In this document: positions 8,033 to 18,446 of the stretch, one piece after another
Position numbering within the stretch: position 1 is the stretch's first letter
Layout: the number at the start of each line of letters is the position of its first letter
NCBI GenBank assembly: GCA_015478655.1
Contig: JADMIJ010000045.1
Coordinates: 1 to 35,110 of the forward strand
Length of the DNA: 35,110 nucleotides
Reading direction: 5' to 3'
Source of the DNA: Acidimicrobiales bacterium
Lineage (GTDB): Bacteria; Actinomycetota; Acidimicrobiia; Acidimicrobiales; RAAP-2
Made by a program: the position numbers and the translations under genes
The notes under the pieces: model-generated
Seen by the model: only the letters and a program-made list of their open reading frames with translations
What the model was told of the DNA's origin: nothing
Databases searched by the model: none

Positions 8033-9280
8033 TCAGCTCGAGATCTGGAGGAGGAACTGCTCGGTGGAGCCCCCCGGATTGCTGGCGACCTGGGTGGGCG
8101 AGATGGCGATGGCCAGCGTCAGCAGGTAGCGGTGCCCGCCGGCCACGGTCGACGGCGGCAGCGAGAGTGCGATGGAGGACACCGGCCTCAGGGTCACGGT
8201 CGTCTGCGACGTGCTGCCTCTGGCGCCCGCCGGCGGGGGGGCCGTTCCCGGTGGGTCCGCGAGCGCCAGAGTTTCAGATACCGCCACCCCGGACTCGACG
8301 ACGGTCCCGCAGTTGGTGACCGTGGCGGCGGCGCTGACCGATCCGGTCGGCGGCATCACGGTGGGAGCGGCCCCCGGTGCAGTCGATACGGGGGGGTTGG
8401 CCCCGCACCCGGTACCCACCACCCTGGCGGCTCCGGACGACACCGCCGGGGGTACCAGCCCGACGGCGGTGAAGATCATCTGATGGAACGGGGTGAGGGG
8501 CACGGAGGCCGACAACAGGGAGGCAGACGCACCCAGCCGCGCCGCGCCGAGGGGGGAAGCGTCGACGGGGGACGGCACCCAGGCGGACGTGGGCAAGTGG
8601 ATCGGGGTTCGCGTGCGGCGCAGGTCGGCCGCCAGGGCCCCGTAGGAGCGATCGGCTTGCTCGAGCAGGCTTCCCGCCGCGCTCAGGGCCGACGCGGCTT
8701 GGTCGATCGAGATCAAGGGCGCGGCGCTCGACGCTGCCGACGATGCCGATGACGAGGGCGCGCCGGCAATCGGCAGCGGAGTCATGCCCAGCCTCTGATC
8801 GATGGCGGTCCGGATATCCGAGGCGGCCGTGGCCCGGTCCGTCATCACCTGGGTGAATCGGGTGCTCACGTCCCCGACGGGAGCAGGGGGCACCAGGTGG
8901 GCGGCTCGGCTGGCTTCCTGCGAACTGGAGCTGACAGCTTGGTCAAGACCCTGTTGGAGCTGCGCCCGGGCCAGATTCAAATTCAGATAGGGGACGGTCT
9001 GGTTGGGCAGTTGAATGGCCTGGTTGCTCAGTTGAGGAGCCGTGTCGATCACCACTGCCAATCGGGCTCCCGTCTGATTGGACGAATCCACCACACGCGT
9101 GGCCAGGGCGCCGTATCCCGTGGTGGTGGAGTTACGGAATTGCTGCGACTGGTTGTGGATCTCGACGAAGGAGCCGACCACCAGAACGACTCCCAGCGCC
9201 CCGAGCAGAGTGAGGAGGAGCACCCGGCCCCAACCGCGCTGGGCGACGGCGCCATGTCGTCTCCGTCGGGCCCGCGGCAT
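8033..9280 (-). CDS. membrane-anchored protein of unknown function
   Basis: I do not recognise the family. The 415-residue product has a short, very basic N-terminus (PRARRRRHG), one transmembrane helix around residues 18-37 (VLLLTLLGALGVVLVVGSFV), and then a long Ala/Ser/Pro/Thr-rich part with no other membrane segment, so most of it should lie outside the cell. Residues 50-180 look helical, with many Gln and Asn. A low-complexity stretch near residue 180 is nearly all Ser and Ala. Two Cys in TGCGANPP and TNCGTVV could form a disulfide in a C-terminal beta-rich domain. The start at the ATG at 9280 is supported by TATCGT seven bases upstream. It lies 113 bases downstream of sqdB on the same strand. 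Confidence 0.75.
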   Translation of the reverse strand: MPRARRRRHGAVAQRGWGRVLLLTLLGALGVVLVVGSFVEIHNQSQQFRNSTTTGYGALATRVVDSSNQTGARLAVVIDTAPQLSNQAIQLPNQTVPYLNLNLARAQLQQGLDQAVSSSSQEASRAAHLVPPAPVGDVSTRFTQVMTDRATAASDIRTAIDQRLGMTPLPIAGAPSSSASSAASSAAPLISIDQAASALSAAGSLLEQADRSYGALAADLRRTRTPIHLPTSAWVPSPVDASPLGAARLGASASLLSASVPLTPFHQMIFTAVGLVPPAVSSGAARVVGTGCGANPPVSTAPGAAPTVMPPTGSVSAAATVTNCGTVVESGVAVSETLALADPPGTAPPPAGARGSTSQTTVTLRPVSSIALSLPPSTVAGGHRYLLTLAIAISPTQVASNPGGSTEQFLLQISS

Positions 9281-9393
9281 CCCGACGACGATAGTGCTAG
9301 GGGTCAACTGCGAACGTGCGGGTTGCGCCGCATGCAACCCCGGGGAGGCGTCAGCGGAGGCTCACCGCCAACGCCGTCCGGCCACCAGGCGGG

Positions 9394-10695
<1,302 letters not shown>

Positions 10696-10701
10696 TTACT
10701 T

Positions 10702-10735
10702 TTATCACCCACCCACCTGAGAATCGCCTGAGAAC
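10702..10735 (-). promoter_or_regulatory. PHO-box-like direct repeat and -10 before sqdB
   Basis: On the minus strand TTCTCAGG occurs twice (10735-10728 and 10724-10717), in phase at 11 bases. Nine bases further is GATAAA (10707-10702), a possible -10 element. Two 11-bp-phased units ending about ten bases before a -10 with no -35 is the layout of promoters activated by PhoB/PhoP-type response regulators. The unit sequence does not match a published consensus closely, so the identity of the regulator is inference. Confidence 0.45.
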
Positions 10736-10748
10736 TGCAATCCAATCG

Positions 10749-10805
10749 TCATATTACAGACAAAGAGCAGTTCATTGGGGGTGCAATTCTTACGCCGGCA
10801 GTCAT
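10749..10805 (-). other. possible 18-residue small ORF upstream of sqdB
   Basis: The ATG at 10805 is preceded at seven bases by GGAGG and opens an 18-codon frame ending TGA, encoding MTAGVRIAPPMNCSLSVI. The ribosome-binding site is better than that of most genes here. It could be a leader peptide or chance; it lies upstream of the proposed sqdB promoter, so it would need a transcript starting earlier. Confidence 0.2.
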
Positions 10806-10828
10806 CCTATGACCTCCAAAGTGAACGA

Positions 10829-10848
10829 ACCGTGCACAATCGGCACGG
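10829..10848 (-). terminator. possible rmuC terminator
   Basis: On the minus strand CCGTGC, loop CGATTGT, GCACGG, followed by TTCGTTCACTTT. The stem is only six or seven pairs and the T tract is interrupted, so it would be weak. It lies 18 bases after the rmuC stop. Confidence 0.4.
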
Positions 10849-10865
10849 CCGGCGGACCTCGTGGG

Positions 10866-12305
10866 TCAGGTGCCCCGGCTCGGGCCGGCGCCCACCGAGC
10901 TGTCCATGAGGGGCAGGTCGAGCATCGGCGGGGTCAATTCGGGTGACTGGAGCGTTCTGGTGGTGCTGTCCACCGAAGGGGGTGCCGCCAATTCCTTGTC
11001 GCCGGCTCCCACCACGCCCATCTCGACGAACCGTCGTGCCGTGACCAGGACCCTCCCTTCGAGCGAGCCGACGGCCCGGTTGTAGGCGGTGACCGCGTTG
11101 TTCAAGCCCTTTCCGACACTCGAGAAGTGGTCGCCCAGCACGGAGAGCCGCTGGTAGAGCTCGGCGCCGAGCAGCTGCACCTCGCGGGCGTTCTCCGCCA
11201 GCGCATCCTGTTGCCACCCGTAGGCCACGGCCCGAAGGAGCGCGATCAGCGAGGTCGGGGTGGCCAAGAGCACGTGGTTGGCCACGGCGTACTCCATCAG
11301 CCCTGGCTCATGTTCGAGGGCTGCGGTGAGGAGTGGGTCGCCGGGAATGAACGCCACCACGAACTCGGGCGACGGTTCGACCCGTTTCCAGTACTCCTTT
11401 TTCGAGAGGCCGTCGACGTGGGCCTTCATCTGCCGGCCGTGGCTCGCCAGATGGCTACGGCGACCGGACTCGTCGTCCGCCTCGTTGGCATCCAAGAAGG
11501 CCTGCATCGGCACCTTGGCGTCGACGACCACGTTCTTGTTGCCCGGGAGGTGCACCACCATGTCGGGGCGCATGCGCCCCGTGTCCCCATCCGAGGTGAC
11601 CTGCTCATCGAAATCGCAGTGCTCCAGCATCCCGGCCATCTCGACCACGCGGCGTAGCTGCAACTCCCCCCAACGTCCACGGGTCTGTGGTGAACGCAGC
11701 GCCGTGACCAGGTTACGCGTCTCCTTCTGCAGGTGATCGTGAGAGGCGGAGAGGTTCTTCATCTGCTCCGTCAAGGTCGTGTAGGCCCGCTGGCGCTCGA
11801 CCTCGAGCCGCTGTATCCCCGCCTCGTACTTGCCCAGTTGTTCACCGATGGGCTTCAGGAGCAGTTCGATGGCCTCCTGGCGTTTGGCCAGCTCTCCCTC
11901 CGCCGCCTGGCGCGTCTCCTTGAGCTTGGTATCGGCCAGCTGCAGGAACTGCTCGTTGTTCTGCTGCAGCGCCAGGGTGGACAGTCGGGCGAACTCCCCG
12001 GTCAGCTGGCTACGCGTCTCATCGAAGGTGACGGCCCGTTGCTCGGCGGCCTTGCGCTCATGGTCGAGTTCCGTGGTCAGGCGGGCAGCCTCGCCTTGCA
12101 ACGTGACGAGGTGCTGCTGCTGTTCGGCCATCTGGTATCGCAGTCCGTTCAGGTCTCCCGCCAGCACCTGGTTCTGTCCGAGGGCATCGGCCAGCCGAGC
12201 CTCAGCCGTGCGCGCCGCCGTCACATGGCCGGCGCGGACCAGAAGGCCCACGGCCAGTCCGACGGCCCCACCAGCGACGAGCCCGAGTATCAGTCCCGTG
12301 ATCAT
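10866..12305 (-). CDS. rmuC: DNA recombination protein RmuC
   Basis: A 479-residue RmuC-family protein. It has an N-terminal membrane helix (ITGLILGLVAGGAVGLAVGL, residues 2-21), a long coiled coil to about residue 200 (rich in Gln, Glu and Ala heptads), then the conserved domain with RGRWGELQLRRVVEMAGML, RPDMVVHLPGNKNVVVDAKVP and FIPGDPLLTAAL, followed by a Pro/Thr-rich tail. RmuC limits inversions between short inverted repeats and its core is related to restriction-endonuclease-like nucleases (Asp and Lys in VVVDAKVP fit that site). The start is the ATG at 12305, since GGGAGGA lies seven bases before it; the longer frame begins upstream of this. It diverges from ndh. Confidence 0.93.
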   Translation of the reverse strand: MITGLILGLVAGGAVGLAVGLLVRAGHVTAARTAEARLADALGQNQVLAGDLNGLRYQMAEQQQHLVTLQGEAARLTTELDHERKAAEQRAVTFDETRSQLTGEFARLSTLALQQNNEQFLQLADTKLKETRQAAEGELAKRQEAIELLLKPIGEQLGKYEAGIQRLEVERQRAYTTLTEQMKNLSASHDHLQKETRNLVTALRSPQTRGRWGELQLRRVVEMAGMLEHCDFDEQVTSDGDTGRMRPDMVVHLPGNKNVVVDAKVPMQAFLDANEADDESGRRSHLASHGRQMKAHVDGLSKKEYWKRVEPSPEFVVAFIPGDPLLTAALEHEPGLMEYAVANHVLLATPTSLIALLRAVAYGWQQDALAENAREVQLLGAELYQRLSVLGDHFSSVGKGLNNAVTAYNRAVGSLEGRVLVTARRFVEMGVVGAGDKELAAPPSVDSTTRTLQSPELTPPMLDLPLMDSSVGAGPSRGT

Positions 12306-12363
12306 GGCAAGTCCTCCCTGGGCCCTCACGGCCCTAGACGGCCAGCGTACCGAGGGGGTGCGA

Positions 12364-12378
12364 CGGTCCCGGGGACCG
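12364..12378. promoter_or_regulatory. 15-bp dyad in the rmuC/ndh divergent region
   Basis: CGGTCCC, G, GGGACCG is a perfect inverted repeat with seven-base arms. It lies 59 bases before rmuC and 46 bases before ndh, within reach of either promoter. GC-rich dyads this short are not rare in such DNA, so an operator role is only possible. Confidence 0.35.
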
Positions 12379-12424
12379 GGTGCCGCCCGGATGGCCCCAG
12401 CCCCGTGTGTGCCACCATGGACAC

Positions 12425-13756
12425 ATGCATCGAGTCGTCATCGTGGGTGCCGGGTTCGGCGGTCTCTCGGCGGCTAAGGCGCTGGTGGGTAAGCCCGTCG
12501 ATGTGACGATCGTCGACCAGAGGAACTTCCACACCTTCCAGCCGATGCTCTACGAGGTGGCCACCGCCGGACTCGAGTCCGGGGACGTCGCCTATCCCAT
12601 CCGGGTCATCTTCGGGAAGGCGCCCAACGTGCGCTTCAGGTTCGCCGCCGTGAGGGGCGTTGACTGGGAGCGTCGCCACGTCCTCCTCGAGGGCTCCGAT
12701 CCCCTGGCGTTCGACTCGGTCATCGTGGCCAGCGGCGCCACCGCCAGGTACTTCGGGATCCCCGGGGCCTCGGAGTTCAGCTTTCCGCTCTACACCCTCA
12801 CCGACGCCCGAAGGCTGCGGGACCACGTGCTGAGGAGGCTCGAGGACGCCGACACCAACCCGGCGCGGGCCGCCGAGGGCCCGCTGAACTTTGTCGTCGT
12901 CGGCGGTGGGCCCACGGGCGTCGAGGTGGCCGGCGCCCTGGCCGAGCTGCTGGATGTGGCCGTCCGTCACGACGGCTTCCGCTTCGATCGCACCACTGGC
13001 CGGATCATCCTCGTCGACGGCCTGGACAGGCTGCTCACCCCGTTCAAGCCCTCGGCAGCCTCCTACGCCGCCGACACCCTCCGAGGTCGGGGGATCGAAC
13101 TTCGGCTGGGGCGCATGGTCAAGTTGGTGACCGACACCTGCGTGGAGCTGGACGACGGTTCACAGATACCCACCGAGACCGTGGTCTGGGCCGGTGGCGT
13201 GACGGTGGAGAAAACGGTCGCCTCGCATCTCGGGGCGGCGGTCGGACCCAATGGCCGGCTCCTGGTCGAAGCGGATCTCTCGCTCGTCGGCCACCATGAC
13301 GGATTCGCCATCGGGGACGCCGCCGCGGTTCCGTGGGGAGCCGGTTCGAACGAGCCCGGCAAGATCTGCCCCCAGTTGGCCCAGGTGGCCATCCAGTCCG
13401 GGGCGCACGCCGCCGCCCAGATCCTCAGTCGGCTCGACGGCCGGTCCACGGAGCCATTCCGATACCACGACAAGGGCATCATGGCCACCATCGGCCGGAG
13501 AGCGGCGATCACCCAGTTCCCCAACGGCGCCCTGGTGCGCGGCACCCTCGGGTGGCTGGCCTGGCTCGGTCTTCACCTTGTCTACCTGATCGGATTCCGC
13601 AACAGGATCGTCGTGCTGGTCAATTGGTCGTGGAGGTACCTCTCGTGGGGATCGGGACCGAGGGTCATCGTGGGTGACACCATTCAATTGGCCGACGAGC
13701 CGGTGCCTCCGATGGCAGGCAGGCCGGTGCCGTCGGAGCCGGGGGATTCTCCATAA
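12425..13756 (+). CDS. ndh: type II NADH dehydrogenase
   Basis: A 443-residue single-subunit, non-proton-pumping NADH:quinone oxidoreductase. The FAD-binding GAGFGG is at residues 8-13, followed by NFHTFQPMLYEVATAGL, the second dinucleotide site VVGGGPTGVEVAGALAEL near residue 160, TVVWAGGV, and FAIGDAAAV near the second FAD contact. The C-terminus is hydrophobic (GWLAWLGLHLVYLIGF, NRIVVLVNWSWRYL), as expected for membrane attachment. The start is the ATG at 12425, which gives the usual short N-terminus; CACCAT lies six bases before it. The phoU-family gene follows after 66 bases and has its own possible -10 box. Confidence 0.94.
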   Translation: MHRVVIVGAGFGGLSAAKALVGKPVDVTIVDQRNFHTFQPMLYEVATAGLESGDVAYPIRVIFGKAPNVRFRFAAVRGVDWERRHVLLEGSDPLAFDSVIVASGATARYFGIPGASEFSFPLYTLTDARRLRDHVLRRLEDADTNPARAAEGPLNFVVVGGGPTGVEVAGALAELLDVAVRHDGFRFDRTTGRIILVDGLDRLLTPFKPSAASYAADTLRGRGIELRLGRMVKLVTDTCVELDDGSQIPTETVVWAGGVTVEKTVASHLGAAVGPNGRLLVEADLSLVGHHDGFAIGDAAAVPWGAGSNEPGKICPQLAQVAIQSGAHAAAQILSRLDGRSTEPFRYHDKGIMATIGRRAAITQFPNGALVRGTLGWLAWLGLHLVYLIGFRNRIVVLVNWSWRYLSWGSGPRVIVGDTIQLADEPVPPMAGRPVPSEPGDSP

Positions 13757-13822
13757 CCCCGGCCGGCCACCTGTGGCGCGCCCTGGTGAATTCCGCCCAT
13801 CGCGCGCAGTACGGTGGAACAG

Positions 13823-14461
13823 GTGGATGACGCCCTCGAACAGATAGACCGAAAGGTCCTCCAGCTGTTCGCCCTGGTCGGAGAGTCCGTGGCCGGCGCC
13901 ACGCTCGCCCTCTTGTCGGGAGACCGGGAGGCGGCCAAGGCCCTGGCCGACCGCGACGAAGTGGTGGATTCCCTCTATCACGACATCGAGCAGCTCACTC
14001 TCGAGCAGCTCACCGTGGCTGGCATCACCTCTCCCAGCGACCTCCGGTTCTTGGTCACCGTGATCAGGATGGTCCCGGATCTGGAGCGCAACGGAGACTT
14101 GGCCGAGCACGTGGCCCGACGGGCCGCCCGGGGGCTCGGTACCGAGCTCTCGGCGCGAAGCCGAGGGCTCATCGAGCGCATGGGCGAGGTGGCCATCCAC
14201 ATGTGGCGGGCCACCACTGACGCCTACGCAGAGCGACAGCCCATGGCCGCGGCGCTCGTCGACACGCTCGATGACGAGATGGACGACCTCCATGTGAGCC
14301 TCACCATGGAGGTGGTGGCGGGCACCATGCCCCTGCCAGTGGCGGTCGAACTGGCCATGGTGGCCCGCTTCTACGAGCGGTTCGGCGACCATGCAGTGAA
14401 CCTGGCCAAGCGGGTCGCGGTGCTGACCCCATCGACAACCCAGACGGCCTGGCCGACCTGA
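13823..14461 (+). CDS. PhoU family phosphate regulatory protein
   Basis: A 212-residue all-helical protein with two PhoU repeats (about residues 1-100 and 105-205). Each has the metal-cluster motif of the family: ERNGDLAEHV and ERFGDHAVNLAKR. PhoU proteins hold down phosphate uptake and the PhoR/PhoB-type two-component system when phosphate is plentiful. I chose the GTG at 13823 because TACGGT ends seven bases upstream; the frame also opens at GTG 13814, three codons earlier, but that codon overlaps the box. No pst transporter or phoR/phoP pair adjoins it. A phosphate regulator here is of interest because sqdB nearby has a PHO-box-like promoter. Confidence 0.88.
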   Translation: MDDALEQIDRKVLQLFALVGESVAGATLALLSGDREAAKALADRDEVVDSLYHDIEQLTLEQLTVAGITSPSDLRFLVTVIRMVPDLERNGDLAEHVARRAARGLGTELSARSRGLIERMGEVAIHMWRATTDAYAERQPMAAALVDTLDDEMDDLHVSLTMEVVAGTMPLPVAVELAMVARFYERFGDHAVNLAKRVAVLTPSTTQTAWPT

Positions 14462-14509
14462 ACACCGCTGGGCCCCGAATGCGCCTGGTCCCGTCTCCCT
14501 GAGGGACGA

Positions 14510-15550
<1,041 letters not shown>

Positions 15551-15609
15551 CTACGAGCGCTCCGATCCATCGGAGGCCACCGGCGCCGGGAACCGCACCC
15601 CAGCGTCGA

Positions 15610-16083
15610 TCACGCCAGCTCGAAAGCCTTGTGCAGGGCGCGAACAGCATCCTCGGCGGCGCCGGCGCGGACCATGCAGGAGATCCGGATCGACGACGTC
15701 GAGATCATCTCGATATTGATGCCCGCGGCAGCGAGGGTCTCGAAGGTCAGCGCTGTCACCCCCGGATGGGTCTTCATCCCGGCCCCGATCAGGGAGACCC
15801 GGGCCACGGCGTCGTCGCTACTCACGCCGGTGGCGCCCAACTCGGGAACCAGACCGTGGCACACCTCGGTGCTCACAGCCAGGTCGTGGCCCGGCACCGT
15901 GAACGAGATGTCGGTGGTGCCGTGCACCGATGTGTTCTGCACGATCATGTCGACGTTCACATTGCGGTCGGCCAGGGCCCTGAACAGTCGGGCGGCCAAC
16001 CCCGGGCGATCGGGCACGCCGATGACCGTCACCTTGGCCTCCGAGACATCGTGGGTCACCGCGGTGACGACGGACTGCTCCAT
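15610..16083 (-). CDS. aspartate kinase beta subunit (internal in-frame start)
   Basis: Within lysC, Met247 begins [20 protein letters not shown], which lines up with the beta-subunit start known from Corynebacterium glutamicum LysC (MEEAVLTGV...). The ATG at 16083 is preceded by GAGGAGG at a spacing of eight bases, a strong site in a place where the main start has none. The 157-residue product would be the two ACT domains alone, pairing with the full chain in an alpha2beta2 enzyme. Confidence 0.75.
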   Translation of the reverse strand: MEQSVVTAVTHDVSEAKVTVIGVPDRPGLAARLFRALADRNVNVDMIVQNTSVHGTTDISFTVPGHDLAVSTEVCHGLVPELGATGVSSDDAVARVSLIGAGMKTHPGVTALTFETLAAAGINIEMISTSSIRISCMVRAGAAEDAVRALHKAFELA

Positions 16084-16821
16084 GGTTGCATCCTCCTCAT
16101 CGATCCAGGTCCCTGGCTCCCACGTGAAGCTCGAACGCACGTGGAGGGGAACATGGTGGTTCCGGGCGAACTCCACCGAGCGAAGCGAGAGCACCCGGCC
16201 CCCGGTGGCCGAGATCTCCAGCATCTCCTCATAGCTGACCCGGGCCAGCTTGCGGGCCTCGGGCACGATGCGAGGATCGGTGCTGAACACCCCCGGCACG
16301 TCGGTGTAGATCTCGCAGGCGTCGGCAGCGAGCACCGCAGCCAGCGCCACGGCCGTGGTGTCCGACCCGCCGCGTCCCAGTGTGGTCACATCCCGTTCGA
16401 CGGACATCCCCTGGAAGCCGGCCACCACGGGAACGCCACCCCCGTCGAGAGTGGCCCGGAGCCGGTCGGCACGGATCTCGACGATCCTGGCCCTGGTGTG
16501 CACGGCGTCGGTGATGATGCCGGCCTGGCTCCCGGTATAGGAGGTGGCCTCGACTCCGAGCTCCGCCAGGGCCATGCACAGCAGCGCCATCGAGATGCGC
16601 TCGCCGGCGCTCAGGAGCATGTCGACCTCGCGGGTGGGCTGGACGGCACTCACGTCTCCGGCCAGCCGGATCAGCTGGTCCGTGGTGCGGCCCATGGCGC
16701 TGACCACGACCACCACCTCGTCGCCCGTCCGCCGGCTTCGCGCCACGTGGTCGGCAACAGCGCGGATCCTGTCGGCGTCGGCGACAGACGTTCCGCCGAA
16801 TTTCTGCACCGTCAGCGACAT
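15610..16821 (-). CDS. lysC: aspartate kinase, alpha subunit
   Basis: A 403-residue aspartokinase catalysing the first step of the aspartate pathway. The kinase domain opens [20 protein letters not shown] and includes [13 protein letters not shown] and [13 protein letters not shown]. Two ACT domains follow from about residue 250 ([49 protein letters not shown]), the region where lysine and threonine bind for feedback control in relatives. The start is the ATG at 16821, eight bases after TAGCCT, with no Shine-Dalgarno. A perfect dyad lies directly upstream of that box. It forms an operon with asd and diverges from the membrane-anchored cyclophilin gene. Confidence 0.96.
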   Translation of the reverse strand: MSLTVQKFGGTSVADADRIRAVADHVARSRRTGDEVVVVVSAMGRTTDQLIRLAGDVSAVQPTREVDMLLSAGERISMALLCMALAELGVEATSYTGSQAGIITDAVHTRARIVEIRADRLRATLDGGGVPVVAGFQGMSVERDVTTLGRGGSDTTAVALAAVLAADACEIYTDVPGVFSTDPRIVPEARKLARVSYEEMLEISATGGRVLSLRSVEFARNHHVPLHVRSSFTWEPGTWIDEEDATMEQSVVTAVTHDVSEAKVTVIGVPDRPGLAARLFRALADRNVNVDMIVQNTSVHGTTDISFTVPGHDLAVSTEVCHGLVPELGATGVSSDDAVARVSLIGAGMKTHPGVTALTFETLAAAGINIEMISTSSIRISCMVRAGAAEDAVRALHKAFELA

Positions 16822-16829
16822 GGTGGTCA

Positions 16830-16856
16830 AGGCTACAGGGACGGTTCCACCGTCCC
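16830..16856 (-). promoter_or_regulatory. lysC leaderless promoter with 8-bp dyad
   Basis: GGGACGGT (16838-16845), TCC, ACCGTCCC (16849-16856) is a perfect inverted repeat. It ends two bases before the lysC -10 box TAGCCT (minus strand, 16835-16830) and so covers the -35 region. The cyclophilin promoter on the other strand begins about 45 bases away. Confidence 0.6.
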
Positions 16857-16915
16857 GCCCGGCACCAGGTAGCCGACACCGGCGGCCCGAGGAGGAGCGA
16901 CTACCCTGATGCCCC

Positions 16916-17737
16916 GTGCCCACCGAGAAGCGTCAACGTCAGAAGGCCGGCCGCCAAGCCCGCCTCGAAGCGGAGCAGAAGGCTCAAAAGCGCCGGCAGA
17001 ACCTGCGGCGCACCATCACCATCGCCATCGTGGCGCTCCTCGTCATCGGCATTTCCTATCTCATCTTCAAGCCGTCGAAGAAGCCGACGAGCGCGTCCAC
17101 CACGTCCAGTCCCGCTTCCAGCACCACCAGGCCAGCCTCCTCCGGGGGTTCGGGCAACAGGTCTCTGAGCGCCATCACCACCTCGGCAGACTGCCCGGCG
17201 AACTTCAGCGCCACACTCAACAAGCCGACCTGGCCGACGGCGCCGGCCATGACCATCGATGCCTCGAAGACCTACACGGCAACCGTCGTCACCGACGTCG
17301 GACCATTCACCCTCCAGCTCGATCCGAAAACGGCGCCCAAGGCCGTCAACAGCTTCGTCTTCCTGGCCGATCAGCACTTCTTCGACTGCATCGTCTTCCA
17401 CCGGGTCATTCCCTCCTTCGTCGATCAGACCGGCGACCCCACCGGCACCGGGATGGGCGGTCCCGGCTACCAGTTCGCCGATGAGCTGCCCAAGACCGCC
17501 TCGCCGCAATACCCGCTCGGCTCCCTGGCCATGGCCAACTCCGGGGCCAACACCAACGGCAGCCAGTTCTTCATCGTGGCCGGATCCCAGGGGGAGACCC
17601 TGGCTCCGAGCTACACCCTGTTCGGAAAGGTGACGTCCGGTATGGGCGTGGTCTCAACCATCAATGCCGCCGGGGCCAGCAGCGGGACGCCCACCACGCT
17701 TCATCGCATGGTGTCCGTGACCATCGCCACCTCGTAG
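16916..17737 (+). CDS. membrane-anchored cyclophilin-type peptidyl-prolyl isomerase
   Basis: A 273-residue protein: basic, Gln/Lys/Arg-rich N-terminus (residues 1-32), one transmembrane helix ([19 protein letters not shown], about 33-51), a Ser/Thr/Ala linker to about 85, then a cyclophilin domain from about 110. The domain shows [37 protein letters not shown] and YTLFGKV. It should sit outside the membrane and catalyse prolyl cis-trans isomerisation in folding exported proteins. In the domain IVFHRVI keeps the catalytic Arg. The start is the GTG at 16916, eight bases after TACCCT. It is followed 92 bases later by a second, soluble cyclophilin. Confidence 0.93.
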   Translation: MPTEKRQRQKAGRQARLEAEQKAQKRRQNLRRTITIAIVALLVIGISYLIFKPSKKPTSASTTSSPASSTTRPASSGGSGNRSLSAITTSADCPANFSATLNKPTWPTAPAMTIDASKTYTATVVTDVGPFTLQLDPKTAPKAVNSFVFLADQHFFDCIVFHRVIPSFVDQTGDPTGTGMGGPGYQFADELPKTASPQYPLGSLAMANSGANTNGSQFFIVAGSQGETLAPSYTLFGKVTSGMGVVSTINAAGASSGTPTTLHRMVSVTIATS

Positions 17738-17829
17738 CCGCCCAGCCCTCACGCCGCCACCGTCCGAGCCGGGTTGGAACCGGCCACTCCGCTGACATCC
17801 AAACCCAACGACAACGAGAAGGAAGTCAC

Positions 17830-18384
17830 ATGTCCCCTGAAATTCCATCAGCAGACGGCTCCAGCCCCAAGACCCAGCGGTTCGATGGGCCACCTCCCAT
17901 GGTCATCGACCCCGCCAAGCGCTATTCCGCTGAAATGGCGACATCCAAAGGCACCATGACCATCGCCCTCGACGCCATCGCCGCGCCCCGCACGGTGAAC
18001 AACTTCGTGTTCCTGGCCCGTTGGCACTACTACGACGGAATCGTGTTCCACCGGATCATTCCGGGGTTCATGCTCCAGGGCGGGGACCCGGAGGGATCGG
18101 GGCGGGGTGGTCCCGGCTACCGTTTCGACGACGAGCTCCCCGCGCCCGGCCGCTACGAGATCGGCTCACTGGCCATGGCCAACGCCGGTCCTCATACCAA
18201 CGGCAGCCAGTTCTTCATCGTGAGCGGGCCCGACGGCGCCGCCCTGCTTCCGAGCTACTCGCTGTTCGGCAAGGTCGTCGGTGGCCTGGACGTTGTCGGG
18301 GCCATCGAGTCTGTGGGCAGCCGGTCGGGGGCGCCGTCTGAGCAGGTCGCCATCGAGTCGGTGACCATCACGGAAGCCGACTGA
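17830..18384 (+). CDS. cyclophilin-type peptidyl-prolyl isomerase (soluble)
   Basis: A 184-residue cyclophilin without signal or membrane segment, so cytoplasmic. It has [39 protein letters not shown] and YSLFGKVVGGLDVV; the catalytic Arg is in FHRII. The start at the ATG at 17830 is supported by GAGAAGGAAG upstream. It is a close relative of the preceding gene's domain, so the pair probably arose by duplication, with one copy gaining the anchor. It converges on the S51-like peptidase gene. Confidence 0.94.
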   Translation: MSPEIPSADGSSPKTQRFDGPPPMVIDPAKRYSAEMATSKGTMTIALDAIAAPRTVNNFVFLARWHYYDGIVFHRIIPGFMLQGGDPEGSGRGGPGYRFDDELPAPGRYEIGSLAMANAGPHTNGSQFFIVSGPDGAALLPSYSLFGKVVGGLDVVGAIESVGSRSGAPSEQVAIESVTITEAD

Positions 18385-18446
18385 GTCCACCAGCTGCTCC
18401 GTTGTCCCGGTCCGCCAGCGCCGGGGCCGCGACCGGAGGTCGGCAC

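Noticed and set aside
13160..14392. A 410-codon minus-strand frame across ndh and the phoU-like gene
   Set aside because: It spans two well-supported plus-strand genes and their gap, with no recognisable domain.
18405..18436. Hairpin CCGGTC/GACCGG between the soluble cyclophilin and the S51-like gene
   Set aside because: Six pairs around an 18-base loop is too weak to call a terminator.
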